Origin: Olavius algarvensis associated proteobacterium Delta 3 | GTDB lineage: Bacteria > Desulfobacterota > Desulfobacteria > Desulfobacterales > CAFBRK01 | DNA length: 64,000 nucleotides | Reading direction: 5' to 3' | Assembly (NCBI GenBank): GCA_903231505.1 | Contig: CAFBRK010000133.1 | Coordinates: forward strand, 284,871 to 348,870 | Shown: piece after piece, positions 24,909-34,674 of the stretch | Layout of the letters: each line of letters opens with the position of its first letter | Position numbering within the stretch: position 1 is the stretch's first letter | Position numbers and translations under genes: made by a program | Notes under the pieces: model-generated | Seen by the model: the letters and a program-made list of their open reading frames with translations, nothing else | Databases searched by the model: none | Told to the model about the DNA's origin: nothing

Positions 24909-27344
24909 TCAATCCACTGTAGTTTGTTTATCCGCATCCAAAATTCTACGAATCTTTTGAGATAGCTCAGATAGGTTGAACGGTTTTTGGATAAAGCCAT
25001 TACATCCCTTATTCATAATATGGGTTGCCTGCCCGTCGAGGGCATAGCCGCTGGATAATAATACTGGAATCCTCGGTTGAATCTCCCGGATAAGATCAAA
25101 TGCCCGGTCCCCTTTAATGCCCGGCATGATTAGGTCAAGGATAACCAGATCTATCTCGACCCCGAAATTTTTTATTATATCAACGGCGTGCTCTCCACTT
25201 CCAGCAACCATAACCCGATACCCCAATTTCTGAAGCAACGCCTTCCCAACCTCGATGATCATCTCCTCATCGTCTACCAGGAGAACGGTTTCCGACCCGC
25301 TCGCGATACCCTTGGTCGTGGTCACATGTTCTTGTACGGGATCGTCAGTGACCGGCAGGTAAATTTCGACAGTCGTGCCCTGGCCGATTTTGCTGTCAAC
25401 TGTGATAATACCGGAATGGTTTTTAACGATACCATAGGCCGAAGCCAGCCCTAATCCAGTGCCGCGTCCCTTTTCCTTGGTTGTAAAAAATGGGTCGAAA
25501 ACACGTTGAACATTGGACTCATCGATTCCGATACCGGTGTCCGTAACCGAAACTTTCGCATAACGACCCGGTAAAACACCGTAATGCTTTGTTTCCGAGT
25601 CGTCTAGCGTAACCACCTCGGTTTCCAGGTGCAGATAACCACCATCGGGCATGGCCTGCCCGGCGTTGACGTACAGGTTCAACAAGACCTGTTCGATCTG
25701 ACTGCGATCCGCTGCAACGACCGGTGGCGGATCGTTTAGCCTGGGGTTAATGCGTATTTCTTTTTTCGTGCGGCCGAACATGGTGGATGTTTCGAGAAGC
25801 AGCTCATTGATATCCACAGGTCGCACCTCATATTTGCCGACACGTGAAAATCCCAAAAGCTGTTTGGTTAAATTCTTTGCGCTTTTGATATATTCTTCAA
25901 TTCCGCGAATATGTTCCGAATTGGGATGGGACTTTTCAAGATTTACTTCCATGAGCGATGCACGCCCTTGAATGCCCATCAGAAGGTTGTTGAAATCATG
26001 AGCAATCCCGCCGGCAAGGGTGCCAATACCTTCAAGTTTCTGGACCTGCAAAAGTTGCCTTTCCATCCTCATTCTGTCAGTGACATCCTCCATCAAACCC
26101 TCATACACGATTTCCCCATCCAGGCTTGTCGTCCCTCGGGTATACAAATTTACCCAAATGCTTTGACCATCCTTTTTCTTAAACTCAACCGGCTTTGCTT
26201 CAACGAATCCATCGTCATCGATCTCTTTGAGAATTTTGTTTCTCTCTTTGGGATGAGCATACAGCTCAATAATATGCCCAACGGACGACATAAACTCTTC
26301 AGGGGAATCATACCCGAACATTTCTGCCATCCTTTTGTTGGCTAGTAGAAAATGCCCATTTTTCGTAACCTGGTATACACCCATGATGGCATTGTTAATG
26401 AGAGTCTTATATTGTTCTTCACTCTTTCTTAGAGCCGCTTCTGCGCGTTGGCGGTCGGTTATGTCGTACCCTTCCGGGACCAGGTAGATCACCTCCCCGT
26501 TGTCGTCGAATACCGGACCGATGCGAAAATCGATGTTTCTTGTCTCCCCGGCGGCCGAGACATGGGTGGACTCAAAATGTACCATCTCCCCTCTCATGGC
26601 CCGCGCCATGGCCTTTCGCAACATGCGCTGCATCTCCTGGGAATGTGTCCACCACGGCGTTTCCCAAAAGCGTTTTCCGATAACGTCCTTTGCCTCGACG
26701 CCGGCAAACTCCATCGCCGTTCTGTTCGCCATGAGTAGACAACCCTCTTTATCGATGAGCCCTGTCAACTGGTAGTGATGATTGTAAACCGCTTCGAACT
26801 GGGCTTTTATTTCACACAACGCTTTGTTGGCATCCTCCAGCTCGACGGTTCGCTGCTGAACTTGTTCCTTCAAATTGGCTTGTAATCGTTTAGAGGTTCT
26901 ACGGGCCTCATCCAGTTCTCGATTGGCCGATTCCAGTTTCTCGTTCATTCTGGAAATGGTTAGGTGGGATCTCACACGGGCAAGAACTTCAGATAACTCG
27001 AAGGGCTTCAAGAGATAATCAACGCCCCCCAAGTCAAAGCATCTTGCTTTCTCCTTATTCTTGTTCAACACGCCAGTGAAAAGGATTGGAATGTGCTTGA
27101 GTCCTTCGTCGGCCTTAAGCCGCTCGCAGACCTCATAGCCATCGATTTCCGGCATGTTGACGTCCAGCAGGATGATATCCGGTGGATCGTTTGCCGCATT
27201 CCGAAGAGCCTCCCGGCCACTGGAGGCTGTGCAGATGACAAAGCCCCTTCCTGTCAGGAAGTCGCTCAGCGTATGCAAATCTGCTGGCGTGTCATCCACC
27301 AGCATGATGCTGCCCTTAATCTTTTTTTTCTTGAACTCGCTCAT
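24909..27344 (-). CDS. Hybrid sensor histidine kinase: REC-PAS-PAS-HisKA-HATPase-REC
   Basis: 811 residues. N-terminal receiver (IMLVDDTPADL, phospho-Asp in IILLDVNMPEIDGYE), coiled coil (about 135-175), two PAS domains (with TAMEFAGVEAKDVIGKRFWE and VYQVTKNGHFLLANKRM), HisKA with GGIAHDFNNLLMGIQG, HATPase with VLLNLYVNAGQAMPDGG and GLGLASAYGIVKNHSG, and a C-terminal receiver (LVDDEEMIIEVG, LVILDLIMPGIKGDRA). No membrane segments, so a cytoplasmic sensor. The HDFNN box is that of the HisKA subgroup with Asn-rich H-box. No separate regulator gene is adjacent. Confidence 0.92.
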   Translation of the reverse strand: MSEFKKKKIKGSIMLVDDTPADLHTLSDFLTGRGFVICTASSGREALRNAANDPPDIILLDVNMPEIDGYEVCERLKADEGLKHIPILFTGVLNKNKEKARCFDLGGVDYLLKPFELSEVLARVRSHLTISRMNEKLESANRELDEARRTSKRLQANLKEQVQQRTVELEDANKALCEIKAQFEAVYNHHYQLTGLIDKEGCLLMANRTAMEFAGVEAKDVIGKRFWETPWWTHSQEMQRMLRKAMARAMRGEMVHFESTHVSAAGETRNIDFRIGPVFDDNGEVIYLVPEGYDITDRQRAEAALRKSEEQYKTLINNAIMGVYQVTKNGHFLLANKRMAEMFGYDSPEEFMSSVGHIIELYAHPKERNKILKEIDDDGFVEAKPVEFKKKDGQSIWVNLYTRGTTSLDGEIVYEGLMEDVTDRMRMERQLLQVQKLEGIGTLAGGIAHDFNNLLMGIQGRASLMEVNLEKSHPNSEHIRGIEEYIKSAKNLTKQLLGFSRVGKYEVRPVDINELLLETSTMFGRTKKEIRINPRLNDPPPVVAADRSQIEQVLLNLYVNAGQAMPDGGYLHLETEVVTLDDSETKHYGVLPGRYAKVSVTDTGIGIDESNVQRVFDPFFTTKEKGRGTGLGLASAYGIVKNHSGIITVDSKIGQGTTVEIYLPVTDDPVQEHVTTTKGIASGSETVLLVDDEEMIIEVGKALLQKLGYRVMVAGSGEHAVDIIKNFGVEIDLVILDLIMPGIKGDRAFDLIREIQPRIPVLLSSGYALDGQATHIMNKGCNGFIQKPFNLSELSQKIRRILDADKQTTVD

Positions 27345-27604
27345 TTAACAGAAAGCCCTCTTGATCTTCTCGATATCCCGTTGAAGTGCTCTGCCTGATG
27401 TGAAGCAGGTTGTCGACCGAGGATCTTACCAATAGCCTACGATGGAAATCCACCGATTCCCACCGAGCCTACCCGGATCGAAAATAACACGCCGGCTGCA
27501 TGGCATGTCGAGCGGGCGCACGAAATACCTTTAGAGCCCTTTGGGCAGGTCAAGACACGAATCCGACCATTGGATGTGTGGCCGTTTGTTTAAGTAATCA
27601 TGGG

Positions 27605-30451
27605 CTATTCCGTGCACCGGTCCAGCAGATAGAATATGGATTTGTAGAAGATCCCGCTGTGGAGGGAGAGCCCGATCTCGCAGGTACGGCTGTTGGAGTA
27701 GCCGGCGGTGCAAACGCCCTCGACGGACGGCTTCAAGTCTGCCAGTGCGGCAGCGTTCAACTCCGGGAAAGAAAACCCGCGATCTCCCGCAAACCCGCAG
27801 CATCCCACCCGCTCCGGGACAATCACCCGGTCGGCGCATTTCTGGGCAACCGCCAGAAACTTGTCGTCCAGACCCATCTTCTGGGAACTGCAGGTGGTAT
27901 GGATGGCCACGGTTTCGGGAAGCCGGGTTACACTCAATTTGTCCAACAAGTAATCGTAGGCGAACTCGACCGGTTCATAAAGCTTCAGCCGGTCCGTGAA
28001 CAGCCGGCGCATCCGCAGCAGGCAGGGACTGGTATCGCACACAACAGGGATTTCTCCCCCACGGGATGCGTCCAGCAGCGCGGACTCCAGTTCAGCGGCT
28101 TTCTCCGCTCCCACCCGGACAAAGCCCTTGCTGGAAAACGGCATGCCGCAGCACAGGCGATCCATGTCCGGCGGATAAATGACGCGATAGCCGGCTTTAT
28201 GAAACACCCGCTCGGTGACGGTCATCAGCGGATCCCCATCCGGATCCCCCTGGGCCGGCCCCATGGTTCGGGCCACGCAGCTCGGGAAGTAAACAACAGG
28301 GCGTCCTCCGTTTGGATTGGTGTTCGTTTGATTGCGAGATGCCGCTGCGGTAGGCATGGCGCGGGTCCACAACGGAAGGCGGTTACCGCTGACACGCCGG
28401 GCCGTTTCGGCAACGGCCGTCATGTTCTTTGAGCCGACCAGTTTGTGGACGGCGTCGGTGAGTTGAAGCCCGATGCCCATGGCCGCCGTGACCCGATCAA
28501 AGTGGCGACCTATTTGACGGGCCACTAATTCGGCGGAGGTGTTTTCAACTTTGAGCTGCCGGAGGGCTTTGGTCAGCTCGCCGGTATTGATGTCTACCGG
28601 GCAGGCCATTTCGCAGAGGCCGTCGGCCGCGCAGGTATATTCGCCCTGGTACAGGTAATCCCGCAGGAGCGTCTGGAGCCTTTTTGAATCGTTTCGGCTG
28701 CGTTTGAGTCGGGATATTTCCCTCTGGATGCTGATCCGCTGCCGGGGGGTGAGGGTCAGGTTTCTGGAGGGGCACACCACTTCACAGAATCCGCATTCGA
28801 TGCATTTGTCGACAATTTCGTTGGTGGCCGGCAGGGGTTTCAGGTTTTTGACGTGGATGCTGGGATCGGCATTCAGGATCACCCCGGGATTGAGCAGATT
28901 CCGGGGATCAAAGATTTCTTTGATCTCCTGCATCAATTTGTATGCTTCCGCCCCCCACTCCATTTCCACATAGGGGGCCATGTTGCGGCCGGTTCCGTGC
29001 TCGGCTTTGAGGGACCCGTCGTATTTTTCCACCACCATCACGCTCACGTCATGCATGAATTTCCGGTAGCGTTCGACCTCTTCGGCGGTGCTGAAATCCT
29101 GGGTAAACACAAAATGCAGATTGCCCTCCAGGGCATGTCCGAAGATGATGGCCTCGTCATAGTGATACTCGGCCATGATGTCCTGCAGGTTCAACGTGGC
29201 ATCTGCAAGTCTGTCAATGGGAAACGCCACATCTTCGATGATGACGGTGGTACCTGTTTCCCGCATGGCGCCCACTGCCGGAAACAGCCCTTTCCGGATG
29301 TTCCAGAGAGCGGTGTATTCCTCCACCCGATCGGTAAACTCAAAGGGCCGCTCCCGGGGGATATTCTGGATGGATTCTGTGATCTGATCGATCTGCTGGT
29401 GAAGTGTTTCAGGGTCCGACGCCCGTGTTTCCACCAGAATGGCGGCTGCCTCGGGGGAAAGGATTTTAAGAAAAGCGGGGACGGCGGGTTTGTTCTCCAC
29501 CGACCGCAACGCCGCGCGATCCATCAGTTCCACAGCGGCCACAGGCTGGCTTCTCAATACGGTGGTGGCCATACAGGCTTCCTTGATACCGGGGAAAATG
29601 ATCAGGGCGCTCGCCTTGTGGGGATGCTCCTCAACAGTGTGATATACAACTTCAGAGAGAAAACCGAGGGTGCCTTCCGATCCGATCATCAGATGGGCCA
29701 GGATGTCGAAGGGATCCTCGAAGTCCACCAGGGCATTGAGGCTGTATCCGGTGGTGTTTTTTATTTTAAATTTGTGGCGGATCCGTTCGGCCAGCCGCGT
29801 ATTGTCACGAACACGCGTTCCCATGGCGGTGAGTCGATCGATGAGATCGGGGTGGGTCCGCTCAAAATCGATTCTGCTGGCCGGATCCGCAGTGTCCAGT
29901 ATGGTTCCATCCTGAAATATAACCCGCACGCCGGCAAGGGTGTTGTAGCTGTTCTGAGCTGTTCCGCAGCACATGCCGCTGGCGTTGTTGGCGGCGATGC
30001 CGCCGATCATGGCGGCATTGATGGATGCCGGGTCCGGCCCGATTTTACGGCCCAGTGGCAGCAGATAGCGGTTGGCCTGGCCTCCAATGATGCCGGGTTG
30101 CAATTTTATCTTGTCACCGCCGTCGAGAATCTCGTAAGATTTCCAGCTGTCACCGGCGATCACCAGAACGGCGTCGGTAATGGCCTGGCCCGACAGGCTG
30201 GTTCCGGCGGCACGGAAGGTCACCGGGACATCACATGCGTCGGCGGTTCTAAGGATCTCGGACACTTCCGACTCATTGTCTGCCTTGATCACGATCTTTG
30301 GGATCAAGCGGTAAAAGCTGGCGTCTGTGCCAAAGGCCAGCGTGCGAAGGGGATCGGTGATGATCCGATGTGCCGGCAGGTGCGTTGACATGTGCCGGGC
30401 AAAGCGGCGAAAGCGTTCCGGCAGATGGGACGCTGTGGGCATGGGTGTCAT
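27605..30451 (-). CDS. FAD-binding and Fe-S oxidoreductase (D-lactate/glycolate dehydrogenase type)
   Basis: 948 residues. N-terminal FAD_binding_4 domain (VTFRAAGTSLSGQAITDAV, GGIAANNASGMCCG), FAD-linked oxidase C-terminal domain (to about residue 500; HALEGNLHFVF, EHGTGRNMAPYV), two 4Fe-4S motifs (CIECGFCEVVCP and CAADGLCEMACP), then a GlpC-like half with CCGMPFSSKG and CCGFAGDRGFSF. This is the single-chain form that oxidises D-lactate or a similar 2-hydroxyacid and passes electrons to Fe-S centres and then probably quinone. ATG 30451 has GGAG 7 nt upstream. A fragment of a paralog lies at 20.1 kb. Confidence 0.92.
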   Translation of the reverse strand: MTPMPTASHLPERFRRFARHMSTHLPAHRIITDPLRTLAFGTDASFYRLIPKIVIKADNESEVSEILRTADACDVPVTFRAAGTSLSGQAITDAVLVIAGDSWKSYEILDGGDKIKLQPGIIGGQANRYLLPLGRKIGPDPASINAAMIGGIAANNASGMCCGTAQNSYNTLAGVRVIFQDGTILDTADPASRIDFERTHPDLIDRLTAMGTRVRDNTRLAERIRHKFKIKNTTGYSLNALVDFEDPFDILAHLMIGSEGTLGFLSEVVYHTVEEHPHKASALIIFPGIKEACMATTVLRSQPVAAVELMDRAALRSVENKPAVPAFLKILSPEAAAILVETRASDPETLHQQIDQITESIQNIPRERPFEFTDRVEEYTALWNIRKGLFPAVGAMRETGTTVIIEDVAFPIDRLADATLNLQDIMAEYHYDEAIIFGHALEGNLHFVFTQDFSTAEEVERYRKFMHDVSVMVVEKYDGSLKAEHGTGRNMAPYVEMEWGAEAYKLMQEIKEIFDPRNLLNPGVILNADPSIHVKNLKPLPATNEIVDKCIECGFCEVVCPSRNLTLTPRQRISIQREISRLKRSRNDSKRLQTLLRDYLYQGEYTCAADGLCEMACPVDINTGELTKALRQLKVENTSAELVARQIGRHFDRVTAAMGIGLQLTDAVHKLVGSKNMTAVAETARRVSGNRLPLWTRAMPTAAASRNQTNTNPNGGRPVVYFPSCVARTMGPAQGDPDGDPLMTVTERVFHKAGYRVIYPPDMDRLCCGMPFSSKGFVRVGAEKAAELESALLDASRGGEIPVVCDTSPCLLRMRRLFTDRLKLYEPVEFAYDYLLDKLSVTRLPETVAIHTTCSSQKMGLDDKFLAVAQKCADRVIVPERVGCCGFAGDRGFSFPELNAAALADLKPSVEGVCTAGYSNSRTCEIGLSLHSGIFYKSIFYLLDRCTE

Positions 30452-30643
30452 GATTATCTCCACGAGAAGAGTTTATATGAAACGATTCTTCCTCGAGTCA
30501 CGTTTCGCAAGAACGACAATGGTCTCGCGATCGAGGCCCGGTTGATGTACCAATATAATCTGTCTTTTGCAGTTTTACACATTTTTTTTCCTGAATGCGT
30601 CGTCGAAACTCAGGAAGATACCTGTACCACTTCAGGGGGCGCC

Positions 30644-30913
30644 ATGATTACTGTAGAAATCCTTGACGAGCAAACCTTCAAAGTTACCGTAACGGAAAAA
30701 AGTACGACCGTCCACACGGTTTCTGTGGAGCCTTCGTATTATCGAAAACTGACCGGCGGTCGTGTTCCGGTTGTGGAACTCGTTGAAAAATCCTTTGAAT
30801 TTCTGCTGAAGCGGGAGAGCAACACCCAGATTCTGAGCCGGTTCGACCTTCCGGTCATCGGGCACTATTTCCCAGAATATGAAGAAAATATCAAAAAAAA
30901 AACGGACCTGTGA
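30644..30913 (+). CDS. Conserved small protein of unknown function
   Basis: 89 residues: MITVEILDEQTFKVTVTEKS, then YYRKLTGGRVPVVELVEKSF and LLKRESNTQILSRFDLPVIG, ending HYFPEYEENIKKK. Mostly beta then helix; no membrane segment. The C-terminal pattern FLLKRExNTxILxxFDLxVIxxYFPEYE is familiar from small proteobacterial proteins without known role. The ATG at 30644 has AGGGGGC upstream, and longer open frame upstream has no start site. Confidence 0.65.
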   Translation: MITVEILDEQTFKVTVTEKSTTVHTVSVEPSYYRKLTGGRVPVVELVEKSFEFLLKRESNTQILSRFDLPVIGHYFPEYEENIKKKTDL

Positions 30914-31050
30914 CAAAATGAATCGGGAGATGATTCAAAAAAATGGACACCGCGAAATTGTTTCGTGGATGTGGTACATTTTTTTGTATAAGGTAGTCAT
31001 GGAATCGATGAAGCCGTTTATTATAAGGATCCGGGGAGAAAGGAATTCTT

Positions 31051-31239
31051 GTGACCAAAATTGCAATTGTCATCTCTTGGCTCGGTGGCGTGGCGTTTAC
31101 CTATGTCTGGCTCATGCGGGTTGGCAAACTCAGGGACCAGGGAATGGGGTGGATTGATGCGACGATCAAGAAAAACGACCTGGTGCTGTTCGGGTTTGTC
31201 GGGCTGTCGACCTTGGTTGCCATGGTGGTCGCGAGTTGA
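31051..31239 (+). CDS. Small membrane protein
   Basis: 62 residues with two membrane helices (IAIVISWLGGVAFTYVWLM and VLFGFVGLSTLVAMVV) and a charged loop. GTG start with AAAGGA 10 nt upstream. Family not recognised; stands alone between two hypothetical genes. Confidence 0.5.
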   Translation: MTKIAIVISWLGGVAFTYVWLMRVGKLRDQGMGWIDATIKKNDLVLFGFVGLSTLVAMVVAS

Positions 31240-31367
31240 ACCCCGTCTGCTGTGAAGAGGGTTTTCTATGACGGCAGCTGCTCGGGTGAGGGTAACGGTA
31301 TCTTCCCACCCGGCTCCGTTGCGGACCCGGGCAACGCCAAAAAACTCAGGGTAACGAAATACTTCCG

Positions 31368-31994
31368 ATGATTTTGAAACAATGGTGGTTGCGGGCAATC
31401 GTGTGTTTGCTGATCGGCCCGATGATGACCCCGATCGATGCTGTCGCGGGGTCCGCTTGGGCCTTTCGGCAACGGCACGGGTTGCGGGTTTATGATCCGC
31501 CGGTCTGGTTTTTGGATGGATATTTCATCGCCCGGGAAAGGACGCCCGGATTTGTATTCGGGCCGGTCCGGGATTTCGTCAAGACCCTCGGCGGCACCCC
31601 TGCCTGGCTGATCGAGGATCAGCAATTGAAACGGCTGGAGCAGGCCGGCCCGGGCGGGACCCCATCCGAGTATTCCCTGTACCTCGAAGTTGTCGCTTCC
31701 GCGCGCACGGAATACTGGGTGTTTGTGGTGCTGCCGTATCACACGGCTCAGGAATGGTTCGACGCACGGCGGGCGTATCATGGGCGAAAGGCGGAGGGCT
31801 ATTACGGGGACACCCGTCAGAAGCTGGATCGCGCCGTGAAAGAGGACCTGGTCATCCGGGGTGAGCTCCGATTTTTGATCGAAAATGGCGAAACCAGCCT
31901 TCAGGTTCCCGAGGAAGTGATTATGGACCGCTTCCGGCCGGTTTTCGACCTGAACACCGGCAGGCGGCTTTCCCCGGCTGCCGTAACCGATTAG
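31368..31994 (+). CDS. Exported protein of unknown function
   Basis: 208 residues with a Sec signal peptide (LRAIVCLLIGPMMTPIDAVAG) and a soluble domain rich in aromatic residues (YDPPVWFLDGYFIARERTPG, EYWVFVVLPYHTAQEWFDAR, RAVKEDLVIRGELRFLIENG). It ends 29 nt before the Tat-exported aldo/keto reductase on the same strand, so both may act in the periplasm. Family not recognised. Confidence 0.6.
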   Translation: MILKQWWLRAIVCLLIGPMMTPIDAVAGSAWAFRQRHGLRVYDPPVWFLDGYFIARERTPGFVFGPVRDFVKTLGGTPAWLIEDQQLKRLEQAGPGGTPSEYSLYLEVVASARTEYWVFVVLPYHTAQEWFDARRAYHGRKAEGYYGDTRQKLDRAVKEDLVIRGELRFLIENGETSLQVPEEVIMDRFRPVFDLNTGRRLSPAAVTD

Positions 31995-32023
31995 CGAATC
32001 TTCCGGGCAAGGAGGACACCGGC

Positions 32024-33256
32024 ATGGCATCGCGTAAAAACGGCAAGACCGGTTCCAACCGCCGCGACTTTTTGAAAAAGGCGGTCGCCATCGGGGTGGG
32101 GGCCTCGGTGGGTGGCGTCGCGTTGGAACGTTCGGGGCGGGTGCTGGCTCAAATCCCGCCTCCTCGGCAGGCGATACCCCGTAGACCTTTCGGCCGCTCG
32201 GGCATCACGGTCTCCACCCTCTCCATGGGCGGCATGTTCGATATCATCAACAACCGCTTGATGCTCGCAAAAGCCATGGAGTGGGGCCTTACCTACTGGG
32301 ACACGGCCGAGGCTTACGGCGGCGGCCGCAGCGAGGAGGGTATCGGGCGATGGTTTGCCCGCAACCCGGATACCCGAAAACAGGTATTTCTGGTCACCAA
32401 GCTGTCACGGCGAAGGGGTACCGATTTTACCCCCCGGCTCGAGAAGTGCCTTCAACGGCTGAATACCGATTACGTCGACCTGTTGTTTGTGCACGGCATC
32501 CGCGGCATCGATGAGATGGACGGCAAGATGAAATCGTGGGGGCAGGACATGAAAAAAGCCGGCAAGATTCGTTTGTTCGGCTTTAGCACCCATGCCAACA
32601 TGGAAGAGTGCCTCGAGGGCGCCGCCGGGATGCCGTGGATTGACGGCATCATGTTTACCTATAATTACCGCCTGATGCACGACCCCCGAATGCGGGCGGC
32701 GGTCGAGGCGTGCCACCAGGCCGGCATTGGCCTGACGGCCATGAAGACCCAGGGCGGCGGCCCGATCACGCGAACCAGCGAGTCCGAGATGGCCATGGCG
32801 GGCCGTTTCATGGAGAAAGGATTTACCGATTACCAGGCAAAGCTCATGGCCGTCTGGGAGGACAAGCGTATCGCCAGCATCTGCTCTCAAATGCCGAATC
32901 TCACCATCATGGCCGCAAACTCCGCAGCGGCAGTGGACCGGAGCCGATTCTCCCGGTCCGATGGTGCGCGGCTGGCAGTTTACGCCGAGGAAACCAGCGG
33001 CGACTATTGTGCCGGCTGTGGCCGCATCTGCACCGAAAAGCTGGCCGAACCGCTGCCGGTGAACGACGTCATGCGCTGCCTCATGTATCTGCACTCTTAC
33101 CAGGATCGTGATCTGGCCCGCACCACGTTCGAGCGCTTGCCCGACAACACCGGGGCGCTTCTGACCGGGCTGGATTTCAGTGTCGCGGAGAAATCCTGCC
33201 CTCGCCGTCTGCCGATCGGTCGGTTGATGCACGAGGCCGCCGACCTGCTGACCTGA
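32024..33256 (+). CDS. Tat-exported aldo/keto reductase with C-terminal Cys motif
   Basis: 410 residues. Twin-arginine signal SNRRDFLKKAVAIGVGAS, then the aldo/keto reductase barrel: FGRSGITVSTLSMGG, TYWDTAEAYGGGRSEEGIG (Asp and Tyr of the tetrad), QVFLVTKLS (Lys), DYVDLLFVHG (His). After the barrel comes DYCAGCGRICTEKLAEPLPV and later EKSCPRRLPIG, a CxxCxxxC...CP pattern typical of a 4Fe-4S-type ferredoxin-like tail in this subfamily. Substrate unknown; probably a periplasmic redox enzyme. AAGGAGG lies before ATG 32024. Confidence 0.88.
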   Translation: MASRKNGKTGSNRRDFLKKAVAIGVGASVGGVALERSGRVLAQIPPPRQAIPRRPFGRSGITVSTLSMGGMFDIINNRLMLAKAMEWGLTYWDTAEAYGGGRSEEGIGRWFARNPDTRKQVFLVTKLSRRRGTDFTPRLEKCLQRLNTDYVDLLFVHGIRGIDEMDGKMKSWGQDMKKAGKIRLFGFSTHANMEECLEGAAGMPWIDGIMFTYNYRLMHDPRMRAAVEACHQAGIGLTAMKTQGGGPITRTSESEMAMAGRFMEKGFTDYQAKLMAVWEDKRIASICSQMPNLTIMAANSAAAVDRSRFSRSDGARLAVYAEETSGDYCAGCGRICTEKLAEPLPVNDVMRCLMYLHSYQDRDLARTTFERLPDNTGALLTGLDFSVAEKSCPRRLPIGRLMHEAADLLT

Positions 33257-33374
33257 GCGGCGCCGCAACGATAACAGATGGTGCCCGCAGGCCATGAGGG
33301 TCAGCACCGATATCAGCGCTGTAAATATCCACTGGACGTGTGGCCTCGTCATGTTTCCCGTCGTCATGCCGATT

Positions 33375-34052
33375 CTAACTTTCGCCTTTTCGTATCCGTT
33401 CCATCTGGGCAACCGCCAGTTTTTCCATGGCCCGGGAAAGACCGTCCGGGTCCCCTAACGCCTGCCGGTAATGAAGGACGGCGGAAGGATTATCGCCCAT
33501 CCATTCGTAATTCATGGCGAGCCGGAAGTTGGCGATAAAGTGGTGCGGCTCGATGTCGATGGCTTCCGTCAGATGCTGAATACTCTTTCCGGGTTCTCCG
33601 CTGTGCTCATAGATTCGTGCCAATGCCAGCAGCAGGGCGAAGCGAAGCTCCGGATCGTTGCGTGCCGGATCAGCGTGGATGAGTTCCCGGCAACGATCGA
33701 TTGCGGAATCGCGGAAGGTGCCGGCCCGGGAGTAGAGCCGTCCGATCTCTGCCGCACCGAGTTTTTCGGCAATCTGCCGGCGGATCTGCTCTTTGAGGCA
33801 TTTCTCGTGGAACGTGTATTCGCTGGTACAGTCTTTGGCACTGGGAAAGAAATTGGCTCTCAGCACCGGCAGTGCAATCGATATGATCGCGGCAACCCCG
33901 ATGAGCCACAGCGGGTGGACCCCTTCATGTCCCAGCAACCAATAGCTGACGCCAAGTGCCGCAAAAAGGCCGCCGACCACGGCGACAGCCAAAAGAGGGA
34001 ACCGTGTTGTAGCGGGTTTCCGATCAGCATCGTCCTGGCGCTTCTTTTGCAT
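33375..34052 (-). CDS. Membrane protein with TPR repeats
   Basis: 225 residues. Two membrane helices (FPLLAVAVVGGLFAALGVSYWLL and PLWLIGVAAIISIALPVL), a short Cys-containing segment (DCTSEYTFHEKCLKEQI) and three TPR-like repeats (LALARIYEHSGEPGKSIQHL; AIDIEPHHFIANFRLAMNYE; NPSAVLHYRQALGDPDGL). I chose ATG 34052, with GGGGAGAAG upstream; the open frame extends further but lacks a site. Likely a scaffold protein; partner unknown. Confidence 0.7.
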   Translation of the reverse strand: MQKKRQDDADRKPATTRFPLLAVAVVGGLFAALGVSYWLLGHEGVHPLWLIGVAAIISIALPVLRANFFPSAKDCTSEYTFHEKCLKEQIRRQIAEKLGAAEIGRLYSRAGTFRDSAIDRCRELIHADPARNDPELRFALLLALARIYEHSGEPGKSIQHLTEAIDIEPHHFIANFRLAMNYEWMGDNPSAVLHYRQALGDPDGLSRAMEKLAVAQMERIRKGES

Positions 34053-34195
34053 CGTTCTTCTCCCCCCCGGGGGTGCCCCCACTGGTGGTGTCATTTGCGG
34101 CATACCGTGTCCGCGGTCGGTATTATAGCGTACTTTACGGCTCACACCCAATATGAAAAGCTGGACAACCTCCAGAGCCATTGTCATTATAGGTT

Positions 34196-34345
34196 CTTCT
34201 CCCAATTAGTGGGAGAAGAGGGTTCAAGGGGTCAAGGGGTCAAGGTTTACCCGCACGCCTGAGGCGCATAAACCTATGGCGGCGCCGGAGACGACCAGGG
34301 TTTACCTGCCAGCCTGGGGCAGCTAAACCTCTGGCATGGATTCAA
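34196..34345. repeat. Hairpin plus GTTTA/TAAAC repeat, copy 2
   Basis: Hairpin CTTCTCCCA/TGGGAGAAG (34196-34218), then AAGGTTTACCCG, GAGGCGCATAAACCTATGG, CGGCGCCGGAGACGACC, AGGGTTTACCTGCC, and AGCTAAACCTCTGGCATGG. Same block order as 7029-7165, with an extra 19 nt carrying one more TAAACC. It abuts the 3' end of the four-helix-bundle relic. Confidence 0.75.
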
Positions 34346-34510
34346 GGTTTTGTTTTCTAACGATTTAATGAGTGCTTTCAGCATTCTTTTGAACTCTGCG
34401 ATGTCTCTTTTTAACGTATCGAAGTCACCCGCTTTGATGAAGTCTAAATCCCCTGCGAATCATATCTGGGTTTCCAGTTCACAAACGGAACCATAAGAAA
34501 TGGTAAGCTC
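34346..34510 (-). pseudogene. Relic of a four-helix-bundle (S23-type) protein, C-terminal part
   Basis: The reverse strand reads ELTISYGSVCELETQI, stop (TGA), then FIKAGDFDTLKRDIAEFKRM and LKALIKSLENK. The GSxxELETQI and KRMLxALIKSLE segments are the third and fourth helices of the family. The N-terminal half is missing. It ends at the start of repeat copy 2. Confidence 0.7.
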
Positions 34511-34674
34511 CTAATGTTATCTGTGGAAGCAACATTGGAAATTGGAAATCGATCTGATACAGGAGAGGCGACCACAGGCCCCGAAACGCGGTTCACCGGT
34601 CACCCGGAGATACCGGGTGCGGCAGGTCGACCGCCCTGGCCCGGAAAACCTAAAACCTTTTCAGGAGCAGTCCC

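Larger units (their letters stand above)
34053..34674. other. 622-nt intergenic region: repeat and gene relic
   Basis: Contains the hairpin/GTTTA repeat copy 2 (34196-34345) and a four-helix-bundle relic (about 34346-34510), both described separately, then about 160 nt of leader before the S1-like gene. No intact gene seen. Confidence 0.5.

Noticed and set aside
28853..30388. 511-codon plus-strand frame opposite the FAD/Fe-S oxidoreductase
   Set aside because: Shadow of the conserved minus-strand gene, whose FAD and 4Fe-4S motifs are intact.
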